Assembly: GCA_027924585.1 (NCBI GenBank)
Contig: BSBM01000260.1
Span: 17,087,001-17,151,000 of the forward strand
DNA: 64,000 nt
From: Larix kaempferi
Lineage: Eukaryota > Streptophyta > Pinopsida > Pinales > Pinaceae
Direction: 5' to 3'
A model generated the notes under the pieces. It ran no database searches. It had not been told where the DNA came from and worked only from the letters and a program-made list of their open reading frames with translations. Positions 34,360 through 45,417 of this stretch are shown piece by piece. Positions within the stretch are counted from its first letter, which is position 1. The number at the start of each line of letters is the position of its first letter. The position numbers and the translations under genes were made by a program.

Positions 34360-36210
34360 TTTAACTTTTCTCCATATACCATTACCCAACAACACCTCCC
34401 CTTTAAATTTGTTGGTAGAGTTATCATCCCAAAGGAGCAACACATCCATATCACCCACTACTTGGGGTAAGTACTCACTAAAACATATAGTGGATTGATA
34501 TAGAATGTACCCTTCAACTATCGATCCTTCTAGATGTGATATCTATCTAAAAAAGGCATTCAATTCTTTCAAGTGCCTTTCCACCAACCACATTGACCTT
34601 GTGTGCATAGGTCCACATATTTCAATCTCTTCCACTAGGTGTATCAGGTAGTGTTCCCATGCATTGAAAAAGGCTAGAGGCAGATACTTTTGCATCTCAC
34701 ACATAAGTTGGGGAATTTGTCTTTTCCAATACCTGATATCTTCCTTATGTATTTATTTAGATGACAACCACATACAAGTGAAATGAAACTTGATGTTTCA
34801 ACATTCAAATATATAAGACAATAAAAGCAAGTATTGACCATCTATACAATCAATATTAATTCAAATATAACTTGATACATACCTCATGTACTTGCCAAGA
34901 TCATAAATAACCTTCTTAATGTTGTTGTCAAAGCTATTAGGTAGAGCTAGAGGTAGAACATACCGCAACAAGGATTCAACACATATTACTAACAAATAAC
35001 GTATATACCATTAAATATAACTTAAATAGATATAAACATGAATTAATAAAAAATAATGTATAGAACATAAAATAAATAATCAAAGTTGCAAAAAATTGAA
35101 CCTTGATAAATGTATGTCAATCATGAGGTTTAGCCCCCCTGGAATCACCTTGCTTTATCAATATATTACTTATGTTTGAAGAAAACCTAATGGGAAATTT
35201 TATCTTCCATAAAACCTATTTTACAACAACACTCTCTTGCTCAGTTAATAACCATGGGAGATTGGTGGATTTTATATTACCCTAGGTTTGATTCAAATGT
35301 TGCGATGAGTTGGATTCTTGAATGTCACTAATAATTTTGCAATTTTTTTTCTTGTTAATCCTCCCATTTATAATTTTCCACAATCACTCTATGAAATTCT
35401 TTCCAATATGTATTGTGTCAAACAAATGAGCTACTTGTAGGTGCTCATAGTATGGCAGCAGACTAAATTGGGTAGAGTATCGTTTCAAACCCTGTGGACG
35501 CTGACCGTGGTGACGACCTTTGAGAAGTATCAATGACATATTAATATTTTATATTAATAATGGTAAGTATAAAAAAATAAAAACAAGTGACCAAGATTGA
35601 AGTAATTAGATACAAACAAATATTGCTTACCATGGTTAATAAGTTCTCGTACATGCAATGATAAAAAAATATGATTGCTTATATTATGTTAACATTCTTA
35701 AAAATAAGTAACTTGAACAATTAATGTCAACATGACGTGCTCACTTTTAATTTCTATCCATGGAGGAATGTTATTGTTTATAACAAAGACTGGCCAAACT
35801 AAGTAATTGGTTTTGAGCTCTCTAAATGGGTTGACAACATCAGCTTCCAATGAAAGTCTAACATTACAGGGTTCTTCTTTAAAAATTGGACATATTTAAT
35901 CAATGTCTCTGAATGTAGAACCATCTGTAGGCATTTGCATGACAACATCTTCACTTCTGTGTCATGCATGGTAATCCATAATTTTTTCAATGTTTATACA
36001 CTTGAACAATCATTGAAAACGTGGAATTATTGGGATATGGTGAAGAAATTTGAGGGGATCCTTATTTGTTACCTGATCAGTATGATATCTACTAGTTTCA
36101 CATTCAGGGAACTCACTCTTTGATGCATGTTGTCCATAATATATGATATGATCATTGGTACATGCATCAATTTTGTTATACTCCATTCTAGATCTTTCAA
36201 AACGAAACAC
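34360..36210 (-). pseudogene. TNP2-type CACTA transposase relic
   Basis: Four separate conserved pieces occur in the right order on the minus strand. At 36210-36010: IDACTNDHIIYYGQHASKSE, then CETSRYH and LKFLHHIPIIPRFQ (start of the Transposase_21 domain). At about 35840-35750: YLVWPVFVINNNIPPW. At about 35470-35400: LLPYYEHLQVAHLFDTIHIG. At about 34720-34500: KYLPLAFFNAWEHYLIHLVE, then WLVERHLKELNAF and SIVEGYI (DUF4218-type C-terminus). Between them are stops, shifts and unrelated AT-rich DNA. TNP2-type transposases bind and cut CACTA element ends. This one is a long-dead relic. Confidence 0.72.
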
Positions 36211-37099
36211 ATTTATCTGTATGTGCGAGGTAAAGTATTTGACAGTGGTACATGAGTGTCACCTAACCGTCTAAAATATATATATAAATAAGTGGAAAAA
36301 TCATAATTATTGACTAATAAATGGCATAAATATACCAAAAAAAAACAATTGTAATTACAAAAATAAAAATATTGCATACCTAATTATCAAGCAACCCATT
36401 GTAATATTAAGTGTCTCACTCCAAGGATTTGTGAAGGTTGGACTGAGAATGTATATATATATATATATACATTGTTTATGAATTGTTTATGAATATGCAA
36501 AGAGGTAATGGAATACCTTCATATTCACGTTTTTCATTTGTTCAAGATAATGTGTTAAAAGATAAATAAGTAATATTGCTTATGGGTTTGTTGCCCCATT
36601 AGCTGTCTTTAGTTGTTTTGTATGTGGGTTTATGAAGAAGCACTTGTGTATTAATCCTATAAGGAAGTCAGATCGCCATTGATTCCACTGTGCAATGATC
36701 TTATTGAATTCCGATTAATGGATTTAACGGATCAAGGCTATGAATTGCCTCATGCTTGAAATTTGTATTCCATTTCCTTGAAGGTCCAATTAGGAGGCCG
36801 ATTACATTACAGTTTACACGTTGGTACTAAAAAGGCGTCTCCAGTATCAGCTAGACATAATATAAAGACCTCATGGGCTGTAGTTGCTCCTACAATTAAG
36901 AACAATTTTTGATTCATTTTCCGTGATGCCCATGGCACACCATTCAAAAGACTGGAGCCGGTTTCAGGAATCACCACCTAAGAATTTTAATAACTTTGAC
37001 ATTTGTCCTGTTGATAATTCGTCGATTAAGATTTTAGGGTTCCCTTGGTTACTTTGTCCACAATTTCTCTTCATATGGCTATGCCACTGAAGCAGAAGG
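36211..37099. other. Spacer without recognised genes
   Basis: A (TA)n tract lies near 36450-36470. Plus-strand readings near 36880-37090 are open over about 68 codons but show no family motif. The right part adjoins the gypsy integrase relic. Confidence 0.35.
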
Positions 37100-38090
37100 C
37101 AATTTTCCTTGTGAAACCATAAACACCAAACAGACTTGAATCAAAATTCAAAGGTTCGTGAGTCAAGATGCAGTGAAGCTCATGCGAGAGCATTTTTCGT
37201 TCCCTTGGTGTAAGAAAACTTACCATTCTTCCGACCAGACGCGTAAATAATTTCAAATGCTCCAAGGTTGATATTTGTTGACCATAAAGTCAAATTGTAA
37301 TGTTTCAATAACTGGAGAGCCTCTTATCGGTTCTCTATGTGATCGTACAGTCCTTCAAAATTGTATTTCTCTTTCACGGATGATTTTATGGAAGGAGGAT
37401 GATAGCTATAAAGTGCAATAAATGGAGACATTTTTTATGAAGTATTAAAAGATGCATTGTACTGCCATATTGCTAAGGGAAGACACTTGACCCATTGAGT
37501 TTGTTTATTATATGAAAAATAATGAAGATATCCTTTTAGGAATTTATTCACAATCTCATTTTTCCCATTAGATTGAGGATGGTAAGAAGAGTTGTGAGCC
37601 AACTAAGTGCCCAAACAAGAAAATATTTCCTTCCAAAAGTTACTAGTGAAAATTGGATCTCTATCACTTACAATAATCTTGGGGATTACATCTAGCTTAT
37701 GAACTGATTCCATGAATGTTGTAGCTACTATTGTACTTGCTTTAAAAGAATGAGAAAGAGGGAAGAAATGGGCATAATTTGTGAGTCAATACACTACTAC
37801 CATGATGACTATATTTCCTTATGACTTTGGTAGACATGTGATAAAATCCATTGATAACTCTTCCCAATGGTGACTTGGTATGGCTAATAGTTGTAGAAGA
37901 CTTGGTGTCTTGATTGTCTCTCCTTTGTTTTTTTGGAAAACCAAACATATTGCACAAATTTTTGAACATCATTTTAAAGCCCTTACTAGAAAAAAATTCT
38001 TCTTGATCATGTGCATTATAGTGCAAATTGGCACTTCATCGTTTGTGAAGACAATATCCCAAAAAGACACCTAAGTGTCAATGATCTGTC
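37100..38090 (-). pseudogene. Integrase relic of a chromodomain-type Ty3/gypsy element
   Basis: Read across frames on the minus strand, the segment contains CAICLVFQKNK, ETIKTPSLLQLLAIPS, HWEELSMDFIT (first catalytic Asp), HKLDVIPKIIVSDRDPIF (second catalytic Asp), TSNFWKEIFSCLGT, HNSSYHPQSNGKNEIVNKFL (Glu present) and QTQWVKCLPLAIWQYNASF. This is the integrase core of the chromovirus group of plant gypsy elements. Stops and shifts are frequent, and no gag, RT or LTR of the same element is visible nearby, so it is an isolated fragment. Confidence 0.75.
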
Positions 38091-38617
38091 ACAAACATAA
38101 TCCTATCAACATGGAAGAGCCCCTAATTTGACCCTATTTGATGACTTGAATCCCCTTGAGAAGAATCCTACTCATTTCCCCTCGAAATCGATAAGTTGCA
38201 AGCATAGAAGAGACCCCATGCGTATTTATCTTATGCATGCCACACATGTTTCTCCTAAGCAGGGTCCGTGGGCCAAAACAAATAACCAAAAAATATAAAA
38301 AATATAGAAATTGGAAAGTTATGACAATTTTGGAAGAAGTTGGCCTCATTTGTAACTTCTATAATTATTTGGTAACTGTCAAAACTATACTAATCATGCA
38401 ATAAAAAGGAATTGGATGGACCAAATGGGGGACACACCTATTTTGTTGTAATGTTGGAGGAATATCACCACCATTCTAAATCCATTCATTCCCTTGTCCC
38501 TCAGTGACCCCTATGCCTGAGAAAACTTTCCCACAAGTTGAAGTGATCCTCCTTATATGAATTCTACAATATACACATTTGGAGAATTGAAGTGTTTGGA
38601 AGAGGGAGTATAAGTGA
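38091..38617. other. Spacer between gypsy integrase relic and Copia2 LTR
   Basis: No gene is recognised. The sequence is AT-rich with stops in all frames. It forms the left flank of the Copia2 3' LTR. Confidence 0.35.
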
Positions 38618-39939
38618 TGTTGGAATTATTAATGATATTGAGGGGGGGGTGAATCAATATCATGCACATATTAGAAAAAATTTCACTTTAAAAATTATGT
38701 ACCAATTCTTACTTAAATCACAACAATAAAAGTCAGTTGTGTGTAGATTATTTGAAAAGTAACTTTATATATATATATATATACACAAAATTGAATTACA
38801 TAGATAGATGAGAGACACTGATTTCCAATGATGTGAGCACCAAATCACTCAGAAACCAATCTGATTGGGACACCAATCCCACATGCAAGCACCAAATCCT
38901 TGATTACAAGCTCCAACCTGTGAGGACACCAATCTTCTATGTCCAACTTGTGAGGACACCAATCCTCTATGAAAGCAACAACTTGTTTGTTCAGGCACCA
39001 ACCTGAGAGGATACTGCAATATCCTTTCATTTCCCCATCCTACCACCCTGAGATACAGAAGTAGATGTTCTTATGTCGCACCGCCTTCTGGTTTTCGCAC
39101 ACAACTTCACACTTTCCTTGTTCAATGTTCCACTTTTACATGCACCTGTGCGCTCTACTTCAGTACTACACAACTACTGTGCTTCTCTATCTATTCTGCG
39201 CATTTATCCACTTGCTTCATTCTATGTTTTTGTTCTCTTGCTATATATTCTACTACTACTCCGATCCGGCTCACTGCTATGATCCTGTGCACCTCTTCAA
39301 TCTGCACACTACTATGGTTCTACGCACTGTCTGTTGTTATTCTTTATTGTTCTCCGTACTCAACTATTTATTGTTTCTTTATTTTGGATCAATGAGCCAT
39401 TGATACCCCAATAAACTAGAGCTTCAAAATACATAATACTTTTACCTCTCCATTGTGTGCTTACCCCCTTCACTTCAATATTTGGTTTATTTATATCACA
39501 ACTTGTTTCCTTGATTAGATTGATTTGTCCAGAAGTGGGGGCTTCTTTATTTTGGCTACCTTTTCCTTCTTGGTCAAGTTAACCCATCACAATGCATTCA
39601 ATCCGACTACCTTTTTCTTCTTGGTCAACTTAACCCAACACAATGCACTTGAGGTGACTAATTATTTGATGTGCACTTGAATATTCTTGATTACAAAATC
39701 CCAGTATATGTGCGACATGTACCCATCTGTATTGCATGAAATCCCAGTATGTGTGTGACATGTACTTATCCATATTGCGCAAAAGCACAGTATATGTGTG
39801 ACATGTACCCATCCATATTGCGCAAAATTGTAGCCTTATTTTGTATATATTTCTTCAAACTGGCATCAAGGCTTCATGCTTCTTGCTTGACATCATCATG
39901 CTTCTTGTTTGACATCAATGACAACACCAACGTTCAACA
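38618..39939 (-). repeat. Copia2 3' LTR with short tandem repeats
   Basis: Starts TGTTGGAATTATTAATG and ends AACGTTCAACA on the plus strand (inverted TGTTG/CAACA ends). It contains ATTGAGGGGGGGGTGAATCA near its left end, a (TA)n run near 38768, two related 'aggacaccaatc(c/t)tctatg' units near 38930-38970, a duplicated 'cttcttggtcaa(g/c)ttaaccca' block (39565-39640), and three copies of a roughly 45 bp unit with GTGACATGTAC and CCATATTGCGCAAAA (39697-39830). The matching 5' LTR is absent from the window, so the inner border rests on the adjoining polypurine tract. Confidence 0.65.
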
Positions 39940-40262
39940 ATATCACCCTTTGGAATTGATGTCAACACCATTCAAAACTGATCTCCCCCTAAGTATGAAC
40001 TCTTATTCTCTGCGCGTAGCGTGCTTCTCCTGTATTTATGACAATTGATCATTTTCGTGCTTCTACGTAAACTTTGATTCTACACTTTTCTACAAAACCT
40101 TCTACCTAGTATCTCTCCCCCTTTGACATCAATGGCAAAGGGATGATCCCCCTGTCTTTATGCTTCCATTTCTTTCTCCTATCGCTCCTACTAGGATGTG
40201 CCATGTTTCTGCCATATCACAGATGCTTGAAGTTAATGTGGAGTGGGAATAACACCTAGTTT
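39940..40262 (-). other. Copia2 region between RNase H and LTR
   Basis: Non-coding. The minus strand reads CCAAAGGGTGATAT just before the LTR start, a decayed polypurine tract. A second purine run (AAAGGGGGAGAGATA, minus strand, about 40110-40130) resembles the intact form of this tract, so the 3' end may have been duplicated or rearranged. Confidence 0.5.
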
Positions 40263-40889
40263 CTATCTGAGATACTTAAAAGTATATCTTGGAATTGGCT
40301 TTGTAAATATATCTGCAATATGTTCCTTGGTGTCCACATAACATAGTTTGGAAATATTTTCAGTGAATTGTTCTCTCATAAAACGGTATTTGATTGGGAT
40401 ATGCTTGGTTTTGGAGTGCATTACAGGATTCTTGGAGATGTTGATTGTGCTTGTGTTGTCACATAAAATCCATATAGGTTGATCAAATTCCACTTGAACA
40501 TATTTTAAATTTTGTTTCATCCATAGAACTTGTGCACAACAGGTTTCTACTGCAATGTGTTATGCTTCTATTGTAGATAGTGATATAGAGGATTGTTTCT
40601 TGCTCAACCAGGATACTAATCAATTTTCTAAGAAAAATGATGCTCTGCTTGTACTTCTTTTGCCATCGATACTTCCTTCTAATTTTGCATCTGTATATGA
40701 TACCAAGGTCAAGTCATTACTTCGCGGATACCATAAACCAAAATCCAAAGTTCCTTTAATATATATGAAGATCCTTTTCATAGCTTGAACATGTGTCTCC
40801 TTAGGTGTTGCTTGAAACCTTGCAACCAGTCCTACAACTTGAATTATGTCTAGTCTTGAACATGTTACATATAACAAGAGGGCCATCGC
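40263..40889 (-). pseudogene. Copia2 RNase H
   Basis: Minus-strand pieces read YVTCSRLDIIQVVGLVARFQ, HVQAMKRIFIYIKGTLDFGL, LVSYTDAKLEGSIDGKRSTS (first catalytic Asp region), and after shifts ILCDNTSTINISKNPVMHSK, TKHIPIKYRFMRE and EHIADIFTKPI. The order is that of a copia RNase H. The middle part, which would hold the catalytic Glu (STAEAEY-type), is out of frame near 40530-40600. The upstream join to RT is separated by the 40890-44296 insertion. Confidence 0.82.
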
Positions 40890-41279
40890 ACGAAGTTGAG
40901 GGACCTTTTAGATGCAATCTTAGTTTCATTAAATGTGCAAAATTTTAATGAAACCAAAATGCTCACGCATTTATTTGAACTATGCATGGGTGGACCCAAG
41001 CCTTCCATGTCATTTAACATGTAGGACAAGAAACGAAAACGCTCAATCATTATGGAAATACATAACTCTCTAGCATTATATGTTTCTATAATGTTCGAGC
41101 TTTATATAAACACATAATGATAGAGTGTTATAGAAATGCATAACACTCTAGTATTATGTTTAATATCTATACACAAAAAATTATCCTTGAAACCTTATTT
41201 AATATTTCCTTACCAAGAAAATATTTCCTTTATTTCCCTATCCCTCCTTATCTTTAAGGTTTTTGGGATTCATTTTGTA

Positions 41280-43128
41280 CGGGTTAGGAGGTTAAATAGG
41301 GATTTGGTGTTAGGGGTTAAGGGCTTAGAGTTAAAGGGATAAAGGGGTTAGGTGTTTAGTGATTATGGGGTTGGAGGGATAAGGAGCTAAGAGGTTATGG
41401 GGTTTAAACTCGAGGTTAGTGGTTGAGGCATTAGAGGTAAACAGGTAAAGGGGTCAAGGCGTTAGGTGTCAAGGAGCTTAGGGGTTAATGGATTTAGTTA
41501 TTAAAAGGGATTTAGGGCTCCAAGTTTAGGGGGTTAGGGATTTAGAGGTTATACATTAAGGGCTTAAGTGTTTGTGGATAAAGTATGGATTAGGTGTTAG
41601 GTGTTAGGTGCCTAGAGATAAATGGGTTTAGGGGTTAATGGATTGAGAGCACCAATGTTAGGGGATTAGGGTTCAAGAGGTTAAGCGTTAAAGGTGAAGG
41701 GTTTAAGTGTTAAGGGCTTAGTGGTTAAGGACATAAGGGTTAGGGTATTGGTGGTTATTTAAGAGGTGAGGCATTTAGGGGTTAGCATATTTATGGGCTA
41801 AGAGATTTATGGCTCTAGGGTTAGGACATTAGGGTTGATTTGGTTAAGGGTTAAGTGTCAAGGGGTTAAAGGATCAAAGTATTGGGGGTTAAGGGCTTAC
41901 GGGCTTCTAGGAGATGAGGGATTATGATTTTATAGGGATTTATGGGTTTTGGGATTTAGGGATTTATGGTTTGGGGATTTAGGGACTATGGGTTAGGGGT
42001 CTTAGGGTTAGCGGGTTAACTAGGAGTTAGGGGTTATGGGTTAAGATTTTAGAGGTAAAGGCATAAAGGGATTAGCAAGTTTATAGATTTATGGGTTAGG
42101 GAGTTAAGCATATAGGGGGTTAAGGGGTTTTATGGCTTATGGGATTTAGGAGTTAAGGAAATTAGGGCTCAATGGTTAGGGGGATAGGGTTTAAGGGGTT
42201 AGGGGTTAAGGACCAAGCAGTTAAAGGTTTAATTGTTTCTAGGGGTTAAGGGCTTAAGGATTATGGGTTAGGTTATTTAGGGGTTAAGGTGGACTAGCTG
42301 TTAGGGGTTGTGGAATTAGAGGTAAAGTGGTTAAGGGGTTTAAGGGTTACGCGATTTAGGGGTTAAGGGATTTAGAGCTCTAGGGTAAGGTTCTTAGGTT
42401 TTATGAGGTTAGGAATTAATGGTGAAGGGATTAAAGGGTTAAAGGATTATAATGGGTAAACTAGAGCTTAGAGGATAATGCACAAGCCTAAGCAAGAATT
42501 CCAAATTCAAGAGAGAATCGATCAATCCCAAGGGAGAGAGATCAATAAAACATAGAGATCTCATGCAAACAAAGAGCGTACATGAAAAAGTAGAGCGCAC
42601 AAGAAAATGCAGGTTGCACTAGAACAAGGGAAGTCAAACATGCAAATGCAATGTAGAGATAAACAATTATTTTACCTCTATAGGGTAAACTAGAGCATAG
42701 AGTCCAATGGCTAAAGGATTATAGGTAAATAATTAAATTACTTAAGGGGTTTAGGGGTTACAGGATTTAGGGGTAAAGGGATTTAGGGCTCTGGGGTTAG
42801 GGGGTTAGGTTTTAAGTGGTTAGGAATTAAGGGCTTAGGTGTTATAGTGTTAAGGGATTATAAGGGGTTAAGGTCTTAGGTTGTTAGAAGATAAGGACTA
42901 CGAGGATGGGAGATAAGGGGTTAATTAAGGGACTAGGGATTTAAGGATTAGTATATTCATAAGTTAATGGATTTAAGGATCGACTATTAGTGGGATAAGG
43001 TATAAAAGGTTAGGATTAAGTGTCAAGGGGTTAAAGTGATAAGGGATTATGTGTTAAGGGCTTAGGTGCTTAGGGGTTTAGGGATTTAGGTTGTTTGGGA
43101 CTTAGGACTTATGGGTTTAGGAATTTAA
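41280..43128 (+). repeat. Degenerate telomere-like repeat tract
   Basis: For about 1.8 kb the plus strand is built of short G-rich units such as TTTAGGG, TTAGGGG, TTAAGGG and GGGTTA, with substitutions in nearly every unit. Exact plant telomere units TTTAGGG are scattered (for example 41511-41517), with no long perfect array. A roughly 210 bp unrelated piece (about 42475-42680) interrupts it, bordered on both sides by GGGTAAACTAGAGC followed by TTAGAG or ATAGAG. It resembles an old interstitial telomeric tract or a satellite derived from one. Confidence 0.8.
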
Positions 43129-43129
43129 T

Positions 43130-44296
43130 TTTCTCCCTCCTCATTCTTCTCGTCACCTCCATAAATTTATGTCCCTTGATCCCCCCCCCTCGTATCCCCT
43201 CTCTCTCTCTCACCCCTTATCTCCATTCAACACTTAACAAATAGTTTATGTGGTTTATAACGCTATAGCATTTTGTAACTCCAAAATGCTCTAGAGTTTT
43301 GTTTCTCCAAAATGCTCTAGAGTTTTGTTTCTCCAAAATGCTAGAGCGTTTTGGTTGACACGAAGCGCGGGAATAAATATTTGAATTTAAACAAAATGTG
43401 TGAGTATTCCTTAGTACCTAAACCATGCCTCCTCACGCACTTATGTGTCATACACAGTCCTATGTGGTTGGTTTGGAATTACCAAACCTGTGCTAAACCA
43501 TAGCTAATTGAGAATTTCCACCATTTTTCTCAATATGCATGTCTTTCACCGCTATTTACAGCATGGCATACCCAATCATTTTTGAGGAAATTTTAGGTAT
43601 AGATATAATTTTTTATGCAGATTCCAAACATGTATTTTTAAAAAAAAATATTATTGTTTTCTATTTTTTTCTCTAATTTTCTTGTATCGTCACTCCTTAA
43701 GTCAAAAAACACGATGTTAGAGTTTCTTCCGTAAATTTTCATTTCACAACCATTTAAAATAAAAATGTATGTTGCACTAGTATACACCCATCTCTACGCT
43801 ATATAAAAATCCAAGTCGAAATGATTGTATTTAGACCTTCAAATGTTGGACCCACATTTGACGTACCATTCTCGAGGTTTGGTCACTTAGATAATTAAAA
43901 AAACAAATTAAAAATTAAAAATTTAATTTTGCAAAAATAGTGTTGCACTAGTGCTACGTGTTCTCTACATTTCTACCAAATTTTGTAGCCTGAAACCATC
44001 ATTTAAGCACTCAAAGGCTCCACCTATAAAAACATATACCTTATCATTTGTCAAAAAAAAAAAGTGACTGTTAGAAAATATGAAATTTGACATAGTTATG
44101 TAAATTTTTAATACATAAAACTTATATATTCGGAAATGTGATTCAATTTCCTACCTTTCATGTTTTTTACTCAATGCAAGATATCTTGAGTAAGTATTTT
44201 AAAAAATCCAAGTAAGTTGAGAGATTCCTGATTTTTCAGTTTTCTATTGCATCTAACACACCAAAAGTGACCCTCATTAGCTTGCACTCACCTTCT
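43130..44296. other. AT-rich right part of the insertion
   Basis: No gene is recognised. A poly-C and CT-rich stretch (about 43180-43215) and a small array (CTCCAAAATGCTCTAGAGTT plus TTGTTT, about two to three copies, 43275-43350) stand out. Two related phrases with GTTGCACTAGT (about 43768 and 43942) suggest internal duplication. Confidence 0.4.
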
Positions 44297-44625
44297 AATC
44301 ATTGATTTGTAAAAATTTTGATCGAATTCCTTTTCTTCATCTTCTTTACTCAATTTACAACCAGTAATCATAGGAGTGCATACTAGCTTGCAATATTCCA
44401 TATTAAATCTCTTTAACATTTCTTTTACATACTTGGTTTGAGAAATAAATATACCATCATCAAGTTGAGATATCTGGAGTCTTAGAAAGAAAGACAATTC
44501 TCGAAGCATCGACATTTCAAATTCCTTCTAAATATTCTTAGCAAAATTTTGGCTTAAACTGTTATCATTACTCCCAATGATGATATCATCTACATATACC
44601 TCAACAACTATCATATTTCCATGCT

Positions 44626-44675
<50 letters not shown>

Positions 44676-45140
44676 CTGTCTACATTGCCTTTTCTGAAAT
44701 CTTGTTGTTGCAAGTACTTGTCTAGTCTTGAATACCAAGCTCTAGGAACTTGGTTTAGGCCATACATATATTTCTTCAATTTGTAGACATAGTCCTTGTT
44801 ATTTGAAAGAGAGAAACCTTCTGGATGATATATATACACTTCTTCTTTTAGTTCTCCATTTAGAAATGTTGATTTTACATCCATTTGATATATAATGGTA
44901 TTCTTAGAGAAAGTATAGGACAAGAACATTTTGATTTCTTCTATTCATGCTGCAGGGGAAAAGGTTTCTTCAAAATATATTCCTTTAACTTGCGCATATC
45001 CCTTGCATACCGACCTTGCTTTATTTCTAACTACCTGCCCATCCTCATTTAGTTTGTTCCTAAAAATCCATTTGGTACCAATAACATTTTTATCTTTCGG
45101 TCTTGGAACAAGTTCTCGGGTCTATTTTTTCTCAATCTGA
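44297..45140 (-). pseudogene. Copia2 reverse transcriptase
   Basis: Minus-strand frames read NVIGTKWIFRNKLNEDG, GIYFEETFSPAA (45140-44930), then IIYQMDVKSTFLNGELKEEV, YMYGLNQVPRAWYSRLDKYL, VEVYVDDIIIGSND (catalytic YVDD) and, after a stop, ISQTKYVKEMLKRFNMEYCK and FYKSMI. Just before YVDD a TA dinucleotide run (about 44632-44672) encodes alternating Ile-Tyr in place of the normal short loop. The domain is copia RT. It is broken by stops near 44930 and 44525 and ends at the 44296 insertion. Confidence 0.85.
44630..44673. repeat. (TA)n microsatellite inside the Copia2 RT
   Basis: A pure TA run of about 44 bases within the RT coding region. It keeps the frame open on the minus strand (Ile-Tyr repeats), but by its length it must have arisen by slippage after the element lost function. 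Confidence 0.9.
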
Positions 45141-45417
45141 TTTAATTCTTATTTCATGGCTTCAATCCATTTTTCATCAGTCCCGGCTTCATCAAAGCAT
45201 TTTGGTTCTACTTTGTAACAGGGAGAAATGTACTTCTTCAGGGGTGTTTTTTAATACTTCCTTCTTGTTTCTACATCATCATTTTTATCTTCGATAATCA
45301 AATATTTAGAATGATTCTTTTGGACATATTTGGAAGGAGTCTTTGTGTTTGATCTTCTTTCTTCTTTTGTTTCTTCTTGATGCACCTCTTCTTGTCATTC
45401 TCTGGACTCCTCCTCTT

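Larger units (their letters stand above)
40890..44296. mobile_element. 3.4 kb insertion in Copia2 with inverted ends and telomere-like core
   Basis: Copia2 coding stops after FYKSMI (44297) and resumes with LLLYVTCSRLDI (about 40885), so what lies between is an insertion. Its ends are related in inverted orientation: left GAAGTTGAGGGACC...TTTTAGATGCAAT and right (complement) GAAGGTGAG...GAGGGTCACTTT...GTTAGATGCAAT. A further inverted pair, AATGCTCACGCATTTATTTG near 40960 and AATACTCACACATTTTGTTT (complement) near 43385-43412, may mark a nested unit. No transposase is visible, so it looks like a non-autonomous DNA transposon. The target duplication could not be established. Confidence 0.5.

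Noticed and set aside
37742-38026. 94-codon minus-strand frame as a separate gene
   Set aside because: It is out of frame with the integrase motifs of the same stretch. Only the motif-bearing frames were kept.
38849-39046. Minus-strand open frame with Cys/Trp-rich repeats (EDWCPHKLD-like)
   Set aside because: It is the translation of short tandem repeats in the Copia2 LTR, not a gene.
39065-39403. 112-codon hydrophobic plus-strand frame resembling a membrane protein
   Set aside because: It lies inside the Copia2 LTR in T-rich DNA and on the strand opposite to the element. Hydrophobicity follows from T richness.
41280-43128. True chromosome end (telomere)
   Set aside because: Units are degenerate, an unrelated piece interrupts them, and transposon sequence lies on both sides.
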